DNA of 64,000 nucleotides from Legionella spiritensis (lineage in GTDB: Bacteria; Pseudomonadota; Gammaproteobacteria; Legionellales; Legionellaceae): assembly GCF_900186965.1 (NCBI RefSeq), contig NZ_LT906457.1, positions 1,204,501 through 1,268,500 of the forward strand, written 5' to 3'. The stretch's first letter is position 1; every line of letters begins with the position of its first letter. The notes below the pieces were generated by a model. That model was not told where the DNA came from. It ran no database searches and worked only from the letters and a program-made list of their open reading frames with translations. Shown piece after piece: positions 52,417 through 62,928 of the stretch. Position numbers and translations under genes: made by a program.

Positions 52417-55400
52417 ATGGTTGGGGTATTTATGGTAGTACCGAGCTTATCTGGGGTGGTTCAGGGACTGGAAGGCATTCTGATTAAAAATACAAGGGAT
52501 GGAGGAAATGAGGTAGCAAAACTGGGTACGCCAGTTCATCAAGGTGATATCCTGACTTTATTAAGCGGTAATGCTTATATCCATATGCTGGAAGGTTTCC
52601 CGGAAGCCCTGGCGCTCAACCGGCCTGTTCAGATTGACGGTATTTCACCTCTTCTTAAAGCCGCACCACAAGAGTCATTAGTCGAACAGATTGTTGACGA
52701 AGCGTTGGCAAAAGGGATTGATCCCACCATCATTTTGAATGTTCTGGAAGAAACGGCGGCCGGTGAAGAAACGATTGGGGAGGGTGGCCGTTTTTTCGTT
52801 CTTGATCCTCTGTATGGTGTTGGGGCTGTGACGGCCGGATACCCAACCGTTGGTGTTAGTGTAGACACCAACAGCGGGGAACAACACGTATTTTTCTACG
52901 AACCGGATAGTTCGGAACAAGCCTCTGATTTTGTTTCAAATCCAGACGTTACTGAAACGACTCCTTTTGCTATCGGTGTATCTTCCGTGTCCGTTGATGA
53001 ATCAGATGGGCTTGCCACGGTGGTGAACCGCGTGCAATCCAGTACCGCGGCTTCGGAAATCACATCCGTGGAGCTGAGTACTCCAGACAGCAACGCGGCG
53101 GTTTGGCATAGTGGAACTCAAACTCTGACGGCTACGGACGGAAGCTGGCAAATTATGGTAGTACGTTCGGGTAATAATGAAATAAATTATGAATTCAAAC
53201 AGTTAACTCCCCTGCAGCATCCTGATGCCAGCGATCCAAATGATGCCATAACGGTGCCGATAACCGTCACCGCTACCCGAAACGACGGGGCTTCGGCAAC
53301 GGATCGGTTTTCGGTCACCATTTATGACGATGGGCCTAAAATAGAAGAGGCTCTGGTAGAAAGCCCACTACCCTTGAATGTGGATGAAACCAATATCTCT
53401 TCCGGCAATGCGGTTGCAACGGTGAATTACTTCAATACGTTTGCCGGCGCCGTCCATTTTGGCATGGACGATACCCTTGATCATCCGGGAGAACTGGTTT
53501 TTAGCCTGGGCGTCACTGCGGATCAGGTAGCGTCCGGCTTGTATGCGAACGATCCTTCGGCTGTCGATGGGAAAGGCGTTGAAATTCAGTTGATTGAAGA
53601 AGGGGGGGCTATTCGAGGGATTGCTGGCGGTATAGAGTATTTTACGATCAGTATCGACAGCAATAGCGGGGAAATGACTTTTGCCCAGTCAGAGGCGATC
53701 TGGCATGGAAATCCGGCCAATCCGGATGATCTGGCCTCATTAAATACCCCGGACATAAATGATTTATTTATCAGGGTAACGGCCATAGACGGAGACGGTG
53801 ATAAAGCCAGCTACCAGCTTGGGTTGGGTCAAGGCATTTTCTCCATCAACGACGACGGGCCAGGCATTGATCCGGGTTTGATCGTAGCCGCCGATCCGCT
53901 CAATGTGGATGAAACGAATCTGGCAACGGGCAATGCGGTGGCTACGGCGAATTACGCCGATAACTTTCAACCGGCCATTGATTACGGGGAGGACGGCGCG
54001 GGTCAAACCGTTTATGAACTGAGCTTAAACGGCCAGCCGGGTTCCGGTTTGTATGCCATCGATCCCAATCAGGCTAACGGCCAGGGCGATGAAATCCAAC
54101 TGGTGCAGGTAGACAGCCATACTGTGCAAGGGCAGGTGAATGGCGAGACGTATTTTACCGTCACGGTGGATGGTGGCACGGGTGAGGTGACGTTCGCGCA
54201 AAACCGGGCCGTGTGGCATAGCGACAGCGCGAACGCCAACGATTTGTCCACGCTTACGACAGCTAACGCCGATGATTTCACTATCAGGGCCATTGTCACC
54301 GACGCCGACGGTGATTCGGTAGAGCAGGCATTGAATCTTGGTCAGGGTACTTTTTCCATCAACGACGACGGGCCTTTGGTGAATGGAAATACCGATACGG
54401 CTCAGCTGGTTTATGAAGATGCGTTACCAGCGGGCAATGCGGATCCGGGCCAAACTTTAAATATCAGTGGCTCCCTGTCTTCTCTGGTGGATTTTGGCGC
54501 CGATGGGCCGGGTGGATTTGAGTTAACGACAGATTACCTTACAACCCTGGCTGCGTTTGGTTTGACATCGGATGGACAAGCCTTGAGTTACAGCGCTTCG
54601 GAAAATAACGGCATACAGAGTGTGGTTGCCAAGGATTATCTGGGGCAGGACGTATTTACCTTCACGTTCGATAAAACCACCGGGAACTATGATTTTACGT
54701 TGCAGAGCCATCTTGATCACCTCCCGCCGCCGATAGCGCAGGATGATGATACGCAATCGTTGCCAATTCAGCTTGGCGCTATTATCAACGCTATTGACGC
54801 GGACGGAGACAAGGTCAATCTGGGTCAGTCCTTCGGTGTTCATGTCCAGGATGATTTGCCCGTTGCCCAAAATGATTCGGTCTCCGTGAATGAACCGAAC
54901 GCCCAGTTAAACATTTATTATGTCGTTGACGTGTCAGGCAGTATGGGTGTGGTTGATCCTTTAATTGGCCAAAGCCGCCTGGAGTTAGCGAGGGAAGCGT
55001 TAGTCAATTTAACTCAGGAATACGCCAATTATAATGGTGAAGTGTTTGTAACCGTGGTGCCTTTTGCATCCGGATCAGGCAATTCCGGCGCGTTTGCCAC
55101 CGCAAAGTTTGATATTTTGCACGGCGAACTGGTGGATGCACTAAATTTTATTGGCAATCTGCAGGTGAGTCAAAATCCCATTCCCGGATCAGGCACGGAA
55201 TACAACGATGCGCTTGATGTGACGCAAGATAATCTGGAATTGGATCTGAACCCTCTTTCGCAAGTGGCCGGTTATCAAAATGTTGTTTATTTTCTATCCG
55301 ATGGTGTGCCGGTTCCTGCAAGTGCCGGAGCGCCTGCCGGATGGCAGTCTTTTGTCGATACGAATAACATTGATGTCATACCCATTGGTATCGGTGATTT

Positions 55401-57597
55401 TAACCCCGGCCCTCTGGAAGAGGTGGGCAATACCGGAGATACGGTTATTCAGGTTCTTGATCCGACGGATTTGTCATCAACCTTGATTGAGCAGCTTGAT
55501 AACGTAGTGCAAGGCAATGTCCTGGACAATGATGCCTTTGGCGGTGATGGACCTGACGTGCCGAGTATTGTTTCCGTGAGTTATCAGGGTGTGGATCACG
55601 ATTACGACGGCGTTAATAATTCGGTAACCATTATCGATGATTTTGGTGGCCGATTGACCTTTGATTTTACAAGCGGAGATTACTCCTATATTGCTCCCGG
55701 CGTCGATCAGGATGAACAGGTGCAATTCCAGTATACTATCCGGGATAACGATGGCGATTTGAGTACGGCTAATTTGAATATTGTGGTGAATCACCTTGAT
55801 CCGCCGTCCGTGACTTTGTTAACCAAAACGCTGGAGTTCACCCGTACCGAGCAAGGACAACAACCTTACGGTAATGCCGACGTTGCGGAATATCTGCTGC
55901 TTCAGGCTCTGGGTAATGAAAGCCAGCAAGTCACTTCCGTTCCCATTAATGGTGTTAATTTAAGCAATACCTTCATTTCCGTGGCTACGGAACCAACGGT
56001 CAATTTTGTATCGGAAGGCGCCGGTTATAGAAATATGGTAGGTTATTACACATATGATTCCGACGGAAATATTAATGATGCCGGATTTATCTGGGTAAAT
56101 TCCTCAGCGAGTTCAAGCGCCCAGAATCCCAATGGCGGCACCAATTTGATCACTAATACCAGTGGTGCGTTCGGGTTTAATCAATCGGCTTCCTTTACGC
56201 TGCCTGATGTTTCTGCAGGAGAAGGTCTCGGATTTTTCCTGCTCGCTGATGGGGCTAACGACAGTGCCAATGTCAATATTATTAGAAACGGAAACTACGA
56301 TTCCATTCAGTCGCTGAATAACAACGTTTCCATTGTCAATAATCAGGTGCTGGTGGGAGGACAGGCTTTAAATGGCAGTATTTATTTTACTCATGACAAA
56401 ACGTTAAACAGTGATTATGCAACTTTTCCGGAAGGTCATGCTTTAAGCGGCGTTACCTTTAGTCAGGATCCTTCTCTCACGGCCTATTCCGGGCTTCTTA
56501 TTATTGGTTTTGAAGATGTACACGATGGTGGCGATCAGGATTACAACGACGTCATTTTCAGTGTGGATCTGGGGGCTAATATCCAGAACTATGCGACGGA
56601 CAGTTCACCCATCATCGAATCCGTGACCGATCCGGACAGTGCCTATTTAACAAAAGCGGTTGTTACGACCGATGGTTTCATTGAAGGCGATACGCTGAAT
56701 TTTCTATCTAACGCCAACGTGCAATTTGATACGGTGAATAATCAGGTTACAGTAACTTACAACGGCGCTGATCATGTTCTGAATTACACATTGACGCCAG
56801 ATGGTAATGATCCTGATTTTATATACACCTTTGCTGCCGCCGATGTTAACAATCCGGTGCCGGTAGGCGCTTATGAGATGGCTTTGAAATCCATTAGTTT
56901 CACTCCGGTCGCCAGCGAAGCCAGTGAGGGGGTTGCGCGGGATGTCTATGTGACGGTAACGGACGATACCGGATTATCCGCTACGCAGGCGACCTCATTT
57001 AATGTTGTCATCAATGATATTTTACCGATGGATTTGCTTGCATTTGATCAGCAGAATGAATTTGATTTCGGTCAGGGTAATGATACGGTGTTGATTCCTG
57101 ATCAGATGGATGGTTTGGGGCAGGTCAGTGGCGGTCAGGGTATTGATACGGTGAAATTCACCGAGGAAGGTATGAATTTGACTGCCGAGGAAATCCAGGA
57201 TCATTTCAATGGTCATTGGGAACAGATTGACATGACCGAGCAAGGCAGCAACATTTTGAATCTCGATCTGGAAGCCGTCTTGAAATTATCGTCCGGCAGC
57301 GAACTGAATCTTCAGTTAAATAACGGCGAAAATGTTTCCGTTTTGCAGATTAAAGCGGATGGTACCGATAGTCCCGACGGCAGTGTGGATACAGTAAATA
57401 TCGACAGTGCGCATGTCACGGATGTGAGCGATCAGTTACCTGCCGCCGGACAAACTGCAGCCGAGCAGTTGTTTAAACTTACCAATGCGGACGCAAGTCA
57501 GACAGCCTACGTGCATGTGGTGAGTTTAACGCAGCAACTGCCTGAAGTTCATGCCACCTCTACGGATGGAGGAGGCGGTGGTGGTGGAGGCGGGTAA
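52417..57597 (+). CDS. Large LapA-like T1SS adhesin with VWA and DUF4114-type domains
   Basis: The 1726-residue protein (ATG 52432, preceded by GGGG, is an alternative start) has an N-terminal retention region with the dialanine site TAAG at residues 113-116, the recognised LapG cut site. Three T1SS-143-like repeats (about 306-820) each contain NVDETN or YEDALP and end in FSINDDGP. A von Willebrand A domain begins near 830 with MIDAS DVSGS. A DUF4114-like segment GFEDVHDGGDQDYNDVIFS is near 1365. The secretion end has only degenerate RTX-like pieces (FGQGNDTV, GGQGIDTV) and closes with nine or more glycines. It is probably a surface adhesin released by LapG. LapB/LapC are not in view. Confidence 0.88.
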   Translation: MVGVFMVVPSLSGVVQGLEGILIKNTRDGGNEVAKLGTPVHQGDILTLLSGNAYIHMLEGFPEALALNRPVQIDGISPLLKAAPQESLVEQIVDEALAKGIDPTIILNVLEETAAGEETIGEGGRFFVLDPLYGVGAVTAGYPTVGVSVDTNSGEQHVFFYEPDSSEQASDFVSNPDVTETTPFAIGVSSVSVDESDGLATVVNRVQSSTAASEITSVELSTPDSNAAVWHSGTQTLTATDGSWQIMVVRSGNNEINYEFKQLTPLQHPDASDPNDAITVPITVTATRNDGASATDRFSVTIYDDGPKIEEALVESPLPLNVDETNISSGNAVATVNYFNTFAGAVHFGMDDTLDHPGELVFSLGVTADQVASGLYANDPSAVDGKGVEIQLIEEGGAIRGIAGGIEYFTISIDSNSGEMTFAQSEAIWHGNPANPDDLASLNTPDINDLFIRVTAIDGDGDKASYQLGLGQGIFSINDDGPGIDPGLIVAADPLNVDETNLATGNAVATANYADNFQPAIDYGEDGAGQTVYELSLNGQPGSGLYAIDPNQANGQGDEIQLVQVDSHTVQGQVNGETYFTVTVDGGTGEVTFAQNRAVWHSDSANANDLSTLTTANADDFTIRAIVTDADGDSVEQALNLGQGTFSINDDGPLVNGNTDTAQLVYEDALPAGNADPGQTLNISGSLSSLVDFGADGPGGFELTTDYLTTLAAFGLTSDGQALSYSASENNGIQSVVAKDYLGQDVFTFTFDKTTGNYDFTLQSHLDHLPPPIAQDDDTQSLPIQLGAIINAIDADGDKVNLGQSFGVHVQDDLPVAQNDSVSVNEPNAQLNIYYVVDVSGSMGVVDPLIGQSRLELAREALVNLTQEYANYNGEVFVTVVPFASGSGNSGAFATAKFDILHGELVDALNFIGNLQVSQNPIPGSGTEYNDALDVTQDNLELDLNPLSQVAGYQNVVYFLSDGVPVPASAGAPAGWQSFVDTNNIDVIPIGIGDFNPGPLEEVGNTGDTVIQVLDPTDLSSTLIEQLDNVVQGNVLDNDAFGGDGPDVPSIVSVSYQGVDHDYDGVNNSVTIIDDFGGRLTFDFTSGDYSYIAPGVDQDEQVQFQYTIRDNDGDLSTANLNIVVNHLDPPSVTLLTKTLEFTRTEQGQQPYGNADVAEYLLLQALGNESQQVTSVPINGVNLSNTFISVATEPTVNFVSEGAGYRNMVGYYTYDSDGNINDAGFIWVNSSASSSAQNPNGGTNLITNTSGAFGFNQSASFTLPDVSAGEGLGFFLLADGANDSANVNIIRNGNYDSIQSLNNNVSIVNNQVLVGGQALNGSIYFTHDKTLNSDYATFPEGHALSGVTFSQDPSLTAYSGLLIIGFEDVHDGGDQDYNDVIFSVDLGANIQNYATDSSPIIESVTDPDSAYLTKAVVTTDGFIEGDTLNFLSNANVQFDTVNNQVTVTYNGADHVLNYTLTPDGNDPDFIYTFAAADVNNPVPVGAYEMALKSISFTPVASEASEGVARDVYVTVTDDTGLSATQATSFNVVINDILPMDLLAFDQQNEFDFGQGNDTVLIPDQMDGLGQVSGGQGIDTVKFTEEGMNLTAEEIQDHFNGHWEQIDMTEQGSNILNLDLEAVLKLSSGSELNLQLNNGENVSVLQIKADGTDSPDGSVDTVNIDSAHVTDVSDQLPAAGQTAAEQLFKLTNADASQTAYVHVVSLTQQLPEVHATSTDGGGGGGGGG

Positions 57598-57617
57598 GTT
57601 GCTTTCGCACCGGGTTG

Positions 57618-58577
57618 TCAGGGTATGGCAAAATGCCAGTTCATGGCGGTTGCCAAATGTTCGAGCATGATTTCGCCACGAATACTATTGCCCTTGGCAT
57701 TAACACGGGGACTTAAAACAACCACTCCGGCTTTGCCGGGAACAACGGCCAGGGTATAACCGGAAACGCCGCTTTTAGCAGGCATACCTGTTTTAACCAT
57801 GTGAGTGCCACTCTCATCATACAATCCGCAAGTTGCCATGATCGCCAGAGTAATTTTACAGGTTTCACTGGAGATCACCTGTTTGCCGCTTTCCGGATCT
57901 TTGCCGGCATTGGCGAGAAGGGTGGGTAAATACAATATTTGTTCCGGTAAGGCTTCGTAGGAACAAAGAGTGAAATACAAATCCAGCGTTTCATGAACAT
58001 CCATGGCCAGATTATTCCTGCTTTTTAGCAAATAGGCGAGCGAGCGGTTGCGATCCCCGGTCCTTTTTTCAGAAGCGAAAACCAGGGGATTCAGGCTTAA
58101 GCGTTGATTAAACAGTTTTTGTACCCAGCTTTCTATCCAGCCAAACTGCTGTTCTCCTGTACCCGGTATATGGGAGCACAGGGTAATGGCTCCGGCATTG
58201 AGCATGGGGTTGGAAGGTTTTGGCCCGAATTGTTCCAGACGAGTGATTGAGGCAAAATCATCACCGGACGGTTCGACTTTTACCCATTCAAACAATCGGT
58301 TTGCGCCGAACTCTTCCAGAAGTCCAATCAGCGGGATCAGTTTGGATGTGCTTTGCAGCGTCACCGGTTGAAGCGGCAAATTGGTGTAGGAAATCGCGGA
58401 TTCTCCCGGTTTTTGCACGGCGATAGCGGTTAAATCCTGATTGACATTAGCCAGTTCCGGAATGTAGTCGGCTGTTTTTCCCTGATGGTTTAACTCCGCG
58501 ACTTGTACGGCTTCCTTTAACAGTTTGATGGATAACGATTTTGCAGTCATAAAATTCTTGCTTAAAAAACCATACAT
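57618..58577 (-). CDS. glsA: Glutaminase (serine beta-lactamase-like fold)
   Basis: The 319-residue protein has YIPELANVNQDLTAIAV, the nucleophile motif QSTSKLIPLIG (S-x-x-K, near residue 77), EPSGDDFASI, PSNPMLNAGAI and a late GVSGYTLAVVPGKAGVVVLSP. This is the standard glutaminase set at normal length (about 310). It converts glutamine to glutamate and ammonia. M10 at 58550 is an equally likely start; neither has a strong ribosome-binding site. It converges on the adhesin gene with 20 bases between stops. SalS-type salt or acid-stress links are known for the family, but nothing here shows that. Confidence 0.92.
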   Translation of the reverse strand: MYGFLSKNFMTAKSLSIKLLKEAVQVAELNHQGKTADYIPELANVNQDLTAIAVQKPGESAISYTNLPLQPVTLQSTSKLIPLIGLLEEFGANRLFEWVKVEPSGDDFASITRLEQFGPKPSNPMLNAGAITLCSHIPGTGEQQFGWIESWVQKLFNQRLSLNPLVFASEKRTGDRNRSLAYLLKSRNNLAMDVHETLDLYFTLCSYEALPEQILYLPTLLANAGKDPESGKQVISSETCKITLAIMATCGLYDESGTHMVKTGMPAKSGVSGYTLAVVPGKAGVVVLSPRVNAKGNSIRGEIMLEHLATAMNWHFAIP

Positions 58578-58713
58578 TATGCTAAATTTAGCACATCAAA
58601 ACAAATAAATATTCACTTTGGCTGAGGGTTTGCTTTGTCCCGGACAATTTTTCGTAAAAAAGCGCAGGCCGGGCGCCTCGTCTAATGGTACTTGCTTAAG
58701 GTCGTTACCTACG

Positions 58714-58734
58714 TCCCGTGGTTTATCCACGGGA
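58714..58734. repeat. Short palindrome between glutaminase and trpC
   Basis: TCCCGTGG and CCACGGGA flank TTTAT, giving an eight-pair hairpin without a T-run. The preceding ACCTACG is shared with bases beside the palindrome at 20945, so it may be a dispersed repeat. It could also slow 3' decay of the trp transcript. Confidence 0.5.
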
Positions 58735-58774
58735 TCCAGTTTCTGCTTGAGATTCCCGGAACCTGGAGACTGAT

Positions 58775-59545
58775 CTACAAGATGAGTTCGTCGAGCTTGG
58801 CGCCTATGTCTTCACAACGCATGAGACTTTCACCGATTAGAAACGCGTTAATGCCGCGAGCTTGCATGGATTTGATATCTTCGCGAGTATTGATACCGCT
58901 TTCCGTAATCATGAATTTATCATCAGGAATCAGATCATACAATTCGAGGGACGTGTTTATATCGGTTTTAAATGTATGCAAACTGCGGTTGTTAACGCCC
59001 ATGAGAGGCGTAGGAAGCAACACGGCGCGTTGCAATTCCTCTCGTGTATGACTTTCAACCAGCACTGCCATACCCAGTTCCCGAGCTATTTGACAATAAT
59101 CCAGTAACTGGCTGTCGTCTAAAAGCGCGACAATCAGTAAAATGCAATCGGCGCCCAGGAAGCGGCTTTCATGGATCTGATAACTGTCAACAATAAAATC
59201 CTTGCGCAGGGCAGGCAGGGTGGAATTGGCGCGGGCAATACCCAGATTACGGTGCTCGCCCTGAAAATAATGGTGATCGGTTAAAACGGACAGACAGCTT
59301 GCTCCGTGTTTTTCGTAAATTGTCGCAATAGCCGCCACATCAAAGTCCGCACGGATAATGCCTTTGCTGGGAGAGGCTTTTTTTATTTCGGCAATGATGG
59401 CCGGATTATTTTTTTTAAGCCCCGCCGTAAAATCACGAAGCGGGGGAAAAGGTTGCTCATAAAAAGCCGATTGCGGTTTCTTTTTTTTGGCCGCAGCCAC
59501 TTCCAGATGTTTATGCCTTGCAATGTCATTGAGAATACTGATCAT
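58775..59545 (-). CDS. trpC: Indole-3-glycerol phosphate synthase
   Basis: The 256-residue protein has [19 protein letters not shown] near residue 52 (catalytic lysine and phosphate site), [50 protein letters not shown] and [10 protein letters not shown]. It is a single-function TrpC without the TrpF fusion of E. coli. It closes the ring of the indole precursor in tryptophan synthesis. It overlaps trpD by four bases and is last in the minus-strand operon. Confidence 0.97.
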   Translation of the reverse strand: MISILNDIARHKHLEVAAAKKKKPQSAFYEQPFPPLRDFTAGLKKNNPAIIAEIKKASPSKGIIRADFDVAAIATIYEKHGASCLSVLTDHHYFQGEHRNLGIARANSTLPALRKDFIVDSYQIHESRFLGADCILLIVALLDDSQLLDYCQIARELGMAVLVESHTREELQRAVLLPTPLMGVNNRSLHTFKTDINTSLELYDLIPDDKFMITESGINTREDIKSMQARGINAFLIGESLMRCEDIGAKLDELIL

Positions 59546-60564
59546 GATTTTTTTACGGTTTGGGTTAATTCTTTTAATTGATAAAAAAGTGATTTGGCTT
59601 TGCCCGTATCGAGGGCTTCGGCAGCCAGCCGAATCCCTCGCGCCAAATCATCGGCTGTCCCGGCACAAAAGAGTGCCGCGGCCGTATTGAGCAGAACGAT
59701 GTCACGGGCAGGTCCGGGTTGTCCATTTAGCACGTCTTCAATCAGCCTGAGGCTTTGTTCCGGGGAGTTGATAATGATCCCATCCAGACTGGCATGATGA
59801 CAATGGTAATCCCGGGGATCAACAGACCATTGTTTGAATTGTCCCTGATGCAATTCCACTACATCGGTGATGTCGCTGATGCTGATTTCATCCAGGCCGT
59901 CACGAGAGTGAATCACCAGTGCCCGCTGGCTTCCGAGGCGTTTCAGGACTTGTGCGACAGGTTGAAGCAAGTGACTGGAGAAAACACCTACTACCTGTTT
60001 GCGGACACGGGCAGGATTAATCAATGGCCCTAATAAATTAAAAAAACTGCGTATACCCAATTGCTGGCGGGCAACGCGAACATGTTGCATGGCCGTATGA
60101 AAATGAGGCGCGAACAGAAAACAAATATGTAGTTTTTCCATGCAGTGTTTCAATTGTCCGTCACCCAGTTGCAACTCGATCCCGGCCTGGGTTAATACAT
60201 CGGCGCTGCCGCTTCGGCCGGACACCGAGCGGTTCCCGTGTTTGGCGACAAAAGCCCCGGCCGCGGCGGCCACAATGCTGCACACCGTGGAAACATTGAA
60301 GGTATTTTTACCGTCGCCTCCCGTACCTACGATGTCGATTAAATCATTACCCAAGTCGATACAATGCGCGTATTCCATCATCACATGGGCCGCTGTGGTG
60401 AGTTCGTCTACGGTTTCGCCTTTCATGCGCATCAATGCTAAAAAAGCCGTAATTTGACCGTCTGATAATTCACCGCTCATACAGGATTTCATTATCTCCT
60501 GCATTTGTGTGTCATTCAGGTGGTCGCCTGCAATCAGTTGTTCGAATAATTTATTGGTGTTCAT
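59542..60564 (-). CDS. trpD: Anthranilate phosphoribosyltransferase
   Basis: The 340-residue protein has [17 protein letters not shown] near residue 78 (PRPP-binding), [45 protein letters not shown] and [12 protein letters not shown]. All anthranilate and PRPP contacts typical of TrpD are present. It makes phosphoribosyl-anthranilate. It overlaps trpG by 14 bases and trpC by four. Confidence 0.97.
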   Translation of the reverse strand: MNTNKLFEQLIAGDHLNDTQMQEIMKSCMSGELSDGQITAFLALMRMKGETVDELTTAAHVMMEYAHCIDLGNDLIDIVGTGGDGKNTFNVSTVCSIVAAAAGAFVAKHGNRSVSGRSGSADVLTQAGIELQLGDGQLKHCMEKLHICFLFAPHFHTAMQHVRVARQQLGIRSFFNLLGPLINPARVRKQVVGVFSSHLLQPVAQVLKRLGSQRALVIHSRDGLDEISISDITDVVELHQGQFKQWSVDPRDYHCHHASLDGIIINSPEQSLRLIEDVLNGQPGPARDIVLLNTAAALFCAGTADDLARGIRLAAEALDTGKAKSLFYQLKELTQTVKKS

Positions 60565-61123
60565 ATTGTAGAAAGTGGCTCAATAAAGTTAGGCCATGTT
60601 CACTTAAAATGGCTTCCGGATGAAATTGTAGACCAAATAACGGGTAATGACGATGGGAAATCGCCATAATCGTGCCATCATCAGCCCAGGCGTCTATGGC
60701 AAAACACGTTGGCAGGCTTGAACATTCAATAGCGAGGGAGTGATAACGGGTCGCCTGAAAAGGATTGGGTAACCGGTGAAAAAGGTTATGCTTATGGTGA
60801 AAGACTGCCGATGTTTTACCATGGATGATTTGTCGGGCGCGAGTGATGGATGCGCCGAAGGCATAGGCCAGGCATTGATGCCCCAGACAAACTCCCAGAA
60901 TGGGGATGGTTTGATGGAAACGTTTGATGGCAGCTACTGAAATCCCGGCTTCCTCGGGACTGTTTGGCCCCGGGGAAATAACGAGGTGGGAAGGTGCAAG
61001 CCGCTCAATGTCTTTAAGCGTGATTTTGTCGTTGGCAAAAACCTGTACATCCTGTTTCAGGCACTGAAAATAGTGCACCAGATTGAAGGTAAATGAATCA
61101 TAATTATCAATAACAAGCAGCAT
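60551..61123 (-). CDS. trpG: Anthranilate/aminodeoxychorismate synthase glutaminase subunit
   Basis: The 190-residue class I glutamine amidotransferase has the nucleophile in GVCLGHQCLAYAFG (Cys near residue 80), ISPGPNSPEEAG, the catalytic HPE in GLQFHPEAILSEHG, and NYDSFTFNLVHYF at the start. It supplies ammonia to TrpE and may also serve PabB, as amphibolic TrpG/PabA proteins do in several bacteria. trpE is not in view. It starts two bases after lptB. Confidence 0.93.
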   Translation of the reverse strand: MLLVIDNYDSFTFNLVHYFQCLKQDVQVFANDKITLKDIERLAPSHLVISPGPNSPEEAGISVAAIKRFHQTIPILGVCLGHQCLAYAFGASITRARQIIHGKTSAVFHHKHNLFHRLPNPFQATRYHSLAIECSSLPTCFAIDAWADDGTIMAISHRHYPLFGLQFHPEAILSEHGLTLLSHFLQYEHQ

Positions 61124-61125
61124 GA

Positions 61126-61851
61126 TTATAACGAAAATTCCTCGCCCAGATAAACGGTACGTACCTGCTGGTTCTCCAGGATGTCCGCGGGAGACCCTTC
61201 ACAAAGAATTTTACCCTGACTGACGATATAGGCGCGCTCGCAGATATCCAGTGTTTCACGAACATTGTGATCGGTGATGAGTACGCCGATGTTTTTATCA
61301 CAGAGGTGGGAAATGATTTTTTTGATATCCAGTACGGAAATGGGATCCACGCCGGCAAACGGCTCATCCAGTAAGATAAAAGTCGGTTCAATAGCCAGGG
61401 CCCTCGCTATTTCAACCCGTCTGCGCTCGCCTCCCGATAAACTCATGCCGAGATTTTTGTGGAGATGGCTGATATGAAATTCCTGCATCAATTCCTGCAG
61501 TTTTTCCTTCCGTTGCGGTTCATTCAAATCCTGGCGTAGCTGCAGAATGGAATAGATGTTATCGGCAACGGTCATTTTACGAAAAACGGAGGCTTCCTGG
61601 GGTAAATAGCCTATGCCCATACGGGCGCGATGGTGCATGGGTTCCCTGGTAATATCCTTGCCGCCCAGAATAATCTGGCCTTCGTCGCAGGACTGTAATC
61701 CCACAATCATGTAAAAGCAGGTTGTTTTTCCGGCGCCATTGGGGCCAAGCAGACCAACGCATTCCCCGCGATTGATGGACAGGTTAACGCCATTGACTAC
61801 GGTACGGGTTTTAAATGATTTTTTTAAATGTCTGGCAACCAGCGATGTCAT
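61126..61851 (-). CDS. lptB: LPS export ABC ATPase LptB
   Basis: The 241-residue protein has Walker [18 protein letters not shown] near residue 37, [15 protein letters not shown], Walker [16 protein letters not shown], the switch histidine in [11 protein letters not shown] and a late YLGEEFSL. The MIVGL and FAGVDP details are diagnostic of LptB. It powers LptFG to pull LPS from the inner membrane. It overlaps lptA by four bases. rpoN, the usual next gene in enterobacteria, is replaced here by trpG. Confidence 0.97.
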   Translation of the reverse strand: MTSLVARHLKKSFKTRTVVNGVNLSINRGECVGLLGPNGAGKTTCFYMIVGLQSCDEGQIILGGKDITREPMHHRARMGIGYLPQEASVFRKMTVADNIYSILQLRQDLNEPQRKEKLQELMQEFHISHLHKNLGMSLSGGERRRVEIARALAIEPTFILLDEPFAGVDPISVLDIKKIISHLCDKNIGVLITDHNVRETLDICERAYIVSQGKILCEGSPADILENQQVRTVYLGEEFSL

Positions 61852-62363
61852 GCTTTTTTCCCGGTTTGCTTGTCAGGGTGAATAACGATCATGGTGCGTG
61901 TTTTGCCATCGCTTTTGGAGAGGACATGCTGCTTCAGGGTATCATAGCTTATTTTTGCCGCAGAAAAGGAGTTGTCACCCTGTTCAACCCGGGCGTTTCC
62001 GATCAATTCGATCAAATGGCGATCCGGGTAGTAGCGGATGGTATCCGCAAAAGCGTGCAACAGGGGTTTGTCCGTCGCTGTTTGAGTCCAGTAATGCGCC
62101 TGATTAATCTTGTCTCCCCAGGCAATGGCGACGACCAGTTTGTTTTTCTGGTTCCCCTCCGTGACGGCTTTGGAGGCACGTAAATGGGTTGTGCCCTGAT
62201 CCAGTTCCACATCGCCGACGTATTCACCACGATGCGTTTGTTCATTTAAGTCCGCCGTATCGGCGGATAACTCCATGACCTTTTCCTTGTCTTGTGGCAA
62301 GGCAAAGGCGCATTGAAAGGTCAGGGGCAGAATTAAAAGAAAAAAAAGAAATAATTTATCCAT
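61848..62363 (-). CDS. lptA: Periplasmic LPS bridge protein LptA
   Basis: The 171-residue protein has a signal peptide ([18 protein letters not shown]), then [21 protein letters not shown] near residue 30 and [21 protein letters not shown], the start of the LptA jelly-roll. It forms the periplasmic bridge for LPS between LptC and LptD. It overlaps lptC by eight bases and lptB by four. The length is close to the E. coli protein (185). Confidence 0.92.
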   Translation of the reverse strand: MDKLFLFFLLILPLTFQCAFALPQDKEKVMELSADTADLNEQTHRGEYVGDVELDQGTTHLRASKAVTEGNQKNKLVVAIAWGDKINQAHYWTQTATDKPLLHAFADTIRYYPDRHLIELIGNARVEQGDNSFSAAKISYDTLKQHVLSKSDGKTRTMIVIHPDKQTGKKA

Positions 62364-62928
62364 GATTAGGCTCGTAAGTTGCGCGTGCTCTGCTTAACAA
62401 TTTGACATGCTTGTCTGCAAGCCAGGCTTTCATACCATCGGAGTATATGATGCTTCCCGGCCTTTCATAAGTAACGGTTAATGCGGAGGTCGCCAGTTTT
62501 TGTTGAGGGTAATAGGTCAGTTCGTTCGTGCGCAAGGTACTTTCCTGAGTCTTCTCTCCCGATTGCTGATGCACGGTCACATCGTTGATAAAGGTGATTT
62601 CCTTTCCGCCATGAACGGCTTTTGCCCGCCTGGAACGGATTTCCCAGTCCGGCTGATCAGGTTGGGCGATAACTATTTCCGGTGATTGCAATAAATGGGT
62701 ATCGTTTTCGGGAACATGCTGCAATTCCGGGGTTTTGAGATAATTGATCAATTTTCCCTGCTCGTCAAACTGGCGAACATTTAAGTGAGTGATGATGGTA
62801 TCAGCGGTTTGGGACAAGGTTTTGTCATCCAGTTTTTCAACCGGACTGGAGCTGGCGAAATAATACCCTGAACAAGCCAGGGCAATCAGGGTAAAAAAGA
62901 GCCAGACGGCTTGTTTGGCGGCGTTCAT
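62356..62928 (-). CDS. lptC: LPS transport protein LptC
   Basis: The 190-residue protein has one N-terminal membrane anchor (VWLFFTLIALACSGYYFA) and a periplasmic domain with LNVRQFDEQGKLINYLKTPEL, EIRSRRAKAVHGGKEITFIND and LRTNELTYYPQQKLATSA. This is the LptC (YrbK) pattern. It links the LptBFG complex to LptA. It overlaps kdsC by four bases and lptA by eight. Confidence 0.92.
   Translation of the reverse strand: MNAAKQAVWLFFTLIALACSGYYFASSSPVEKLDDKTLSQTADTIITHLNVRQFDEQGKLINYLKTPELQHVPENDTHLLQSPEIVIAQPDQPDWEIRSRRAKAVHGGKEITFINDVTVHQQSGEKTQESTLRTNELTYYPQQKLATSALTVTYERPGSIIYSDGMKAWLADKHVKLLSRARATYEPNHG

Noticed and set aside
52417-57597. Classic RTX toxin or adhesin with nonapeptide repeats
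   Set aside because: Only two degenerate GGxGxD-like pieces exist near residue 1550; the body consists of T1SS-143-like, VWA and DUF4114-like domains.
58620-58770. tRNA-like sequence upstream of trpC (GGGCGCCTCGTCTAATGG)
   Set aside because: The start recalls a tRNA acceptor and D-arm, but no anticodon or T-arm stem follows in a workable cloverleaf.
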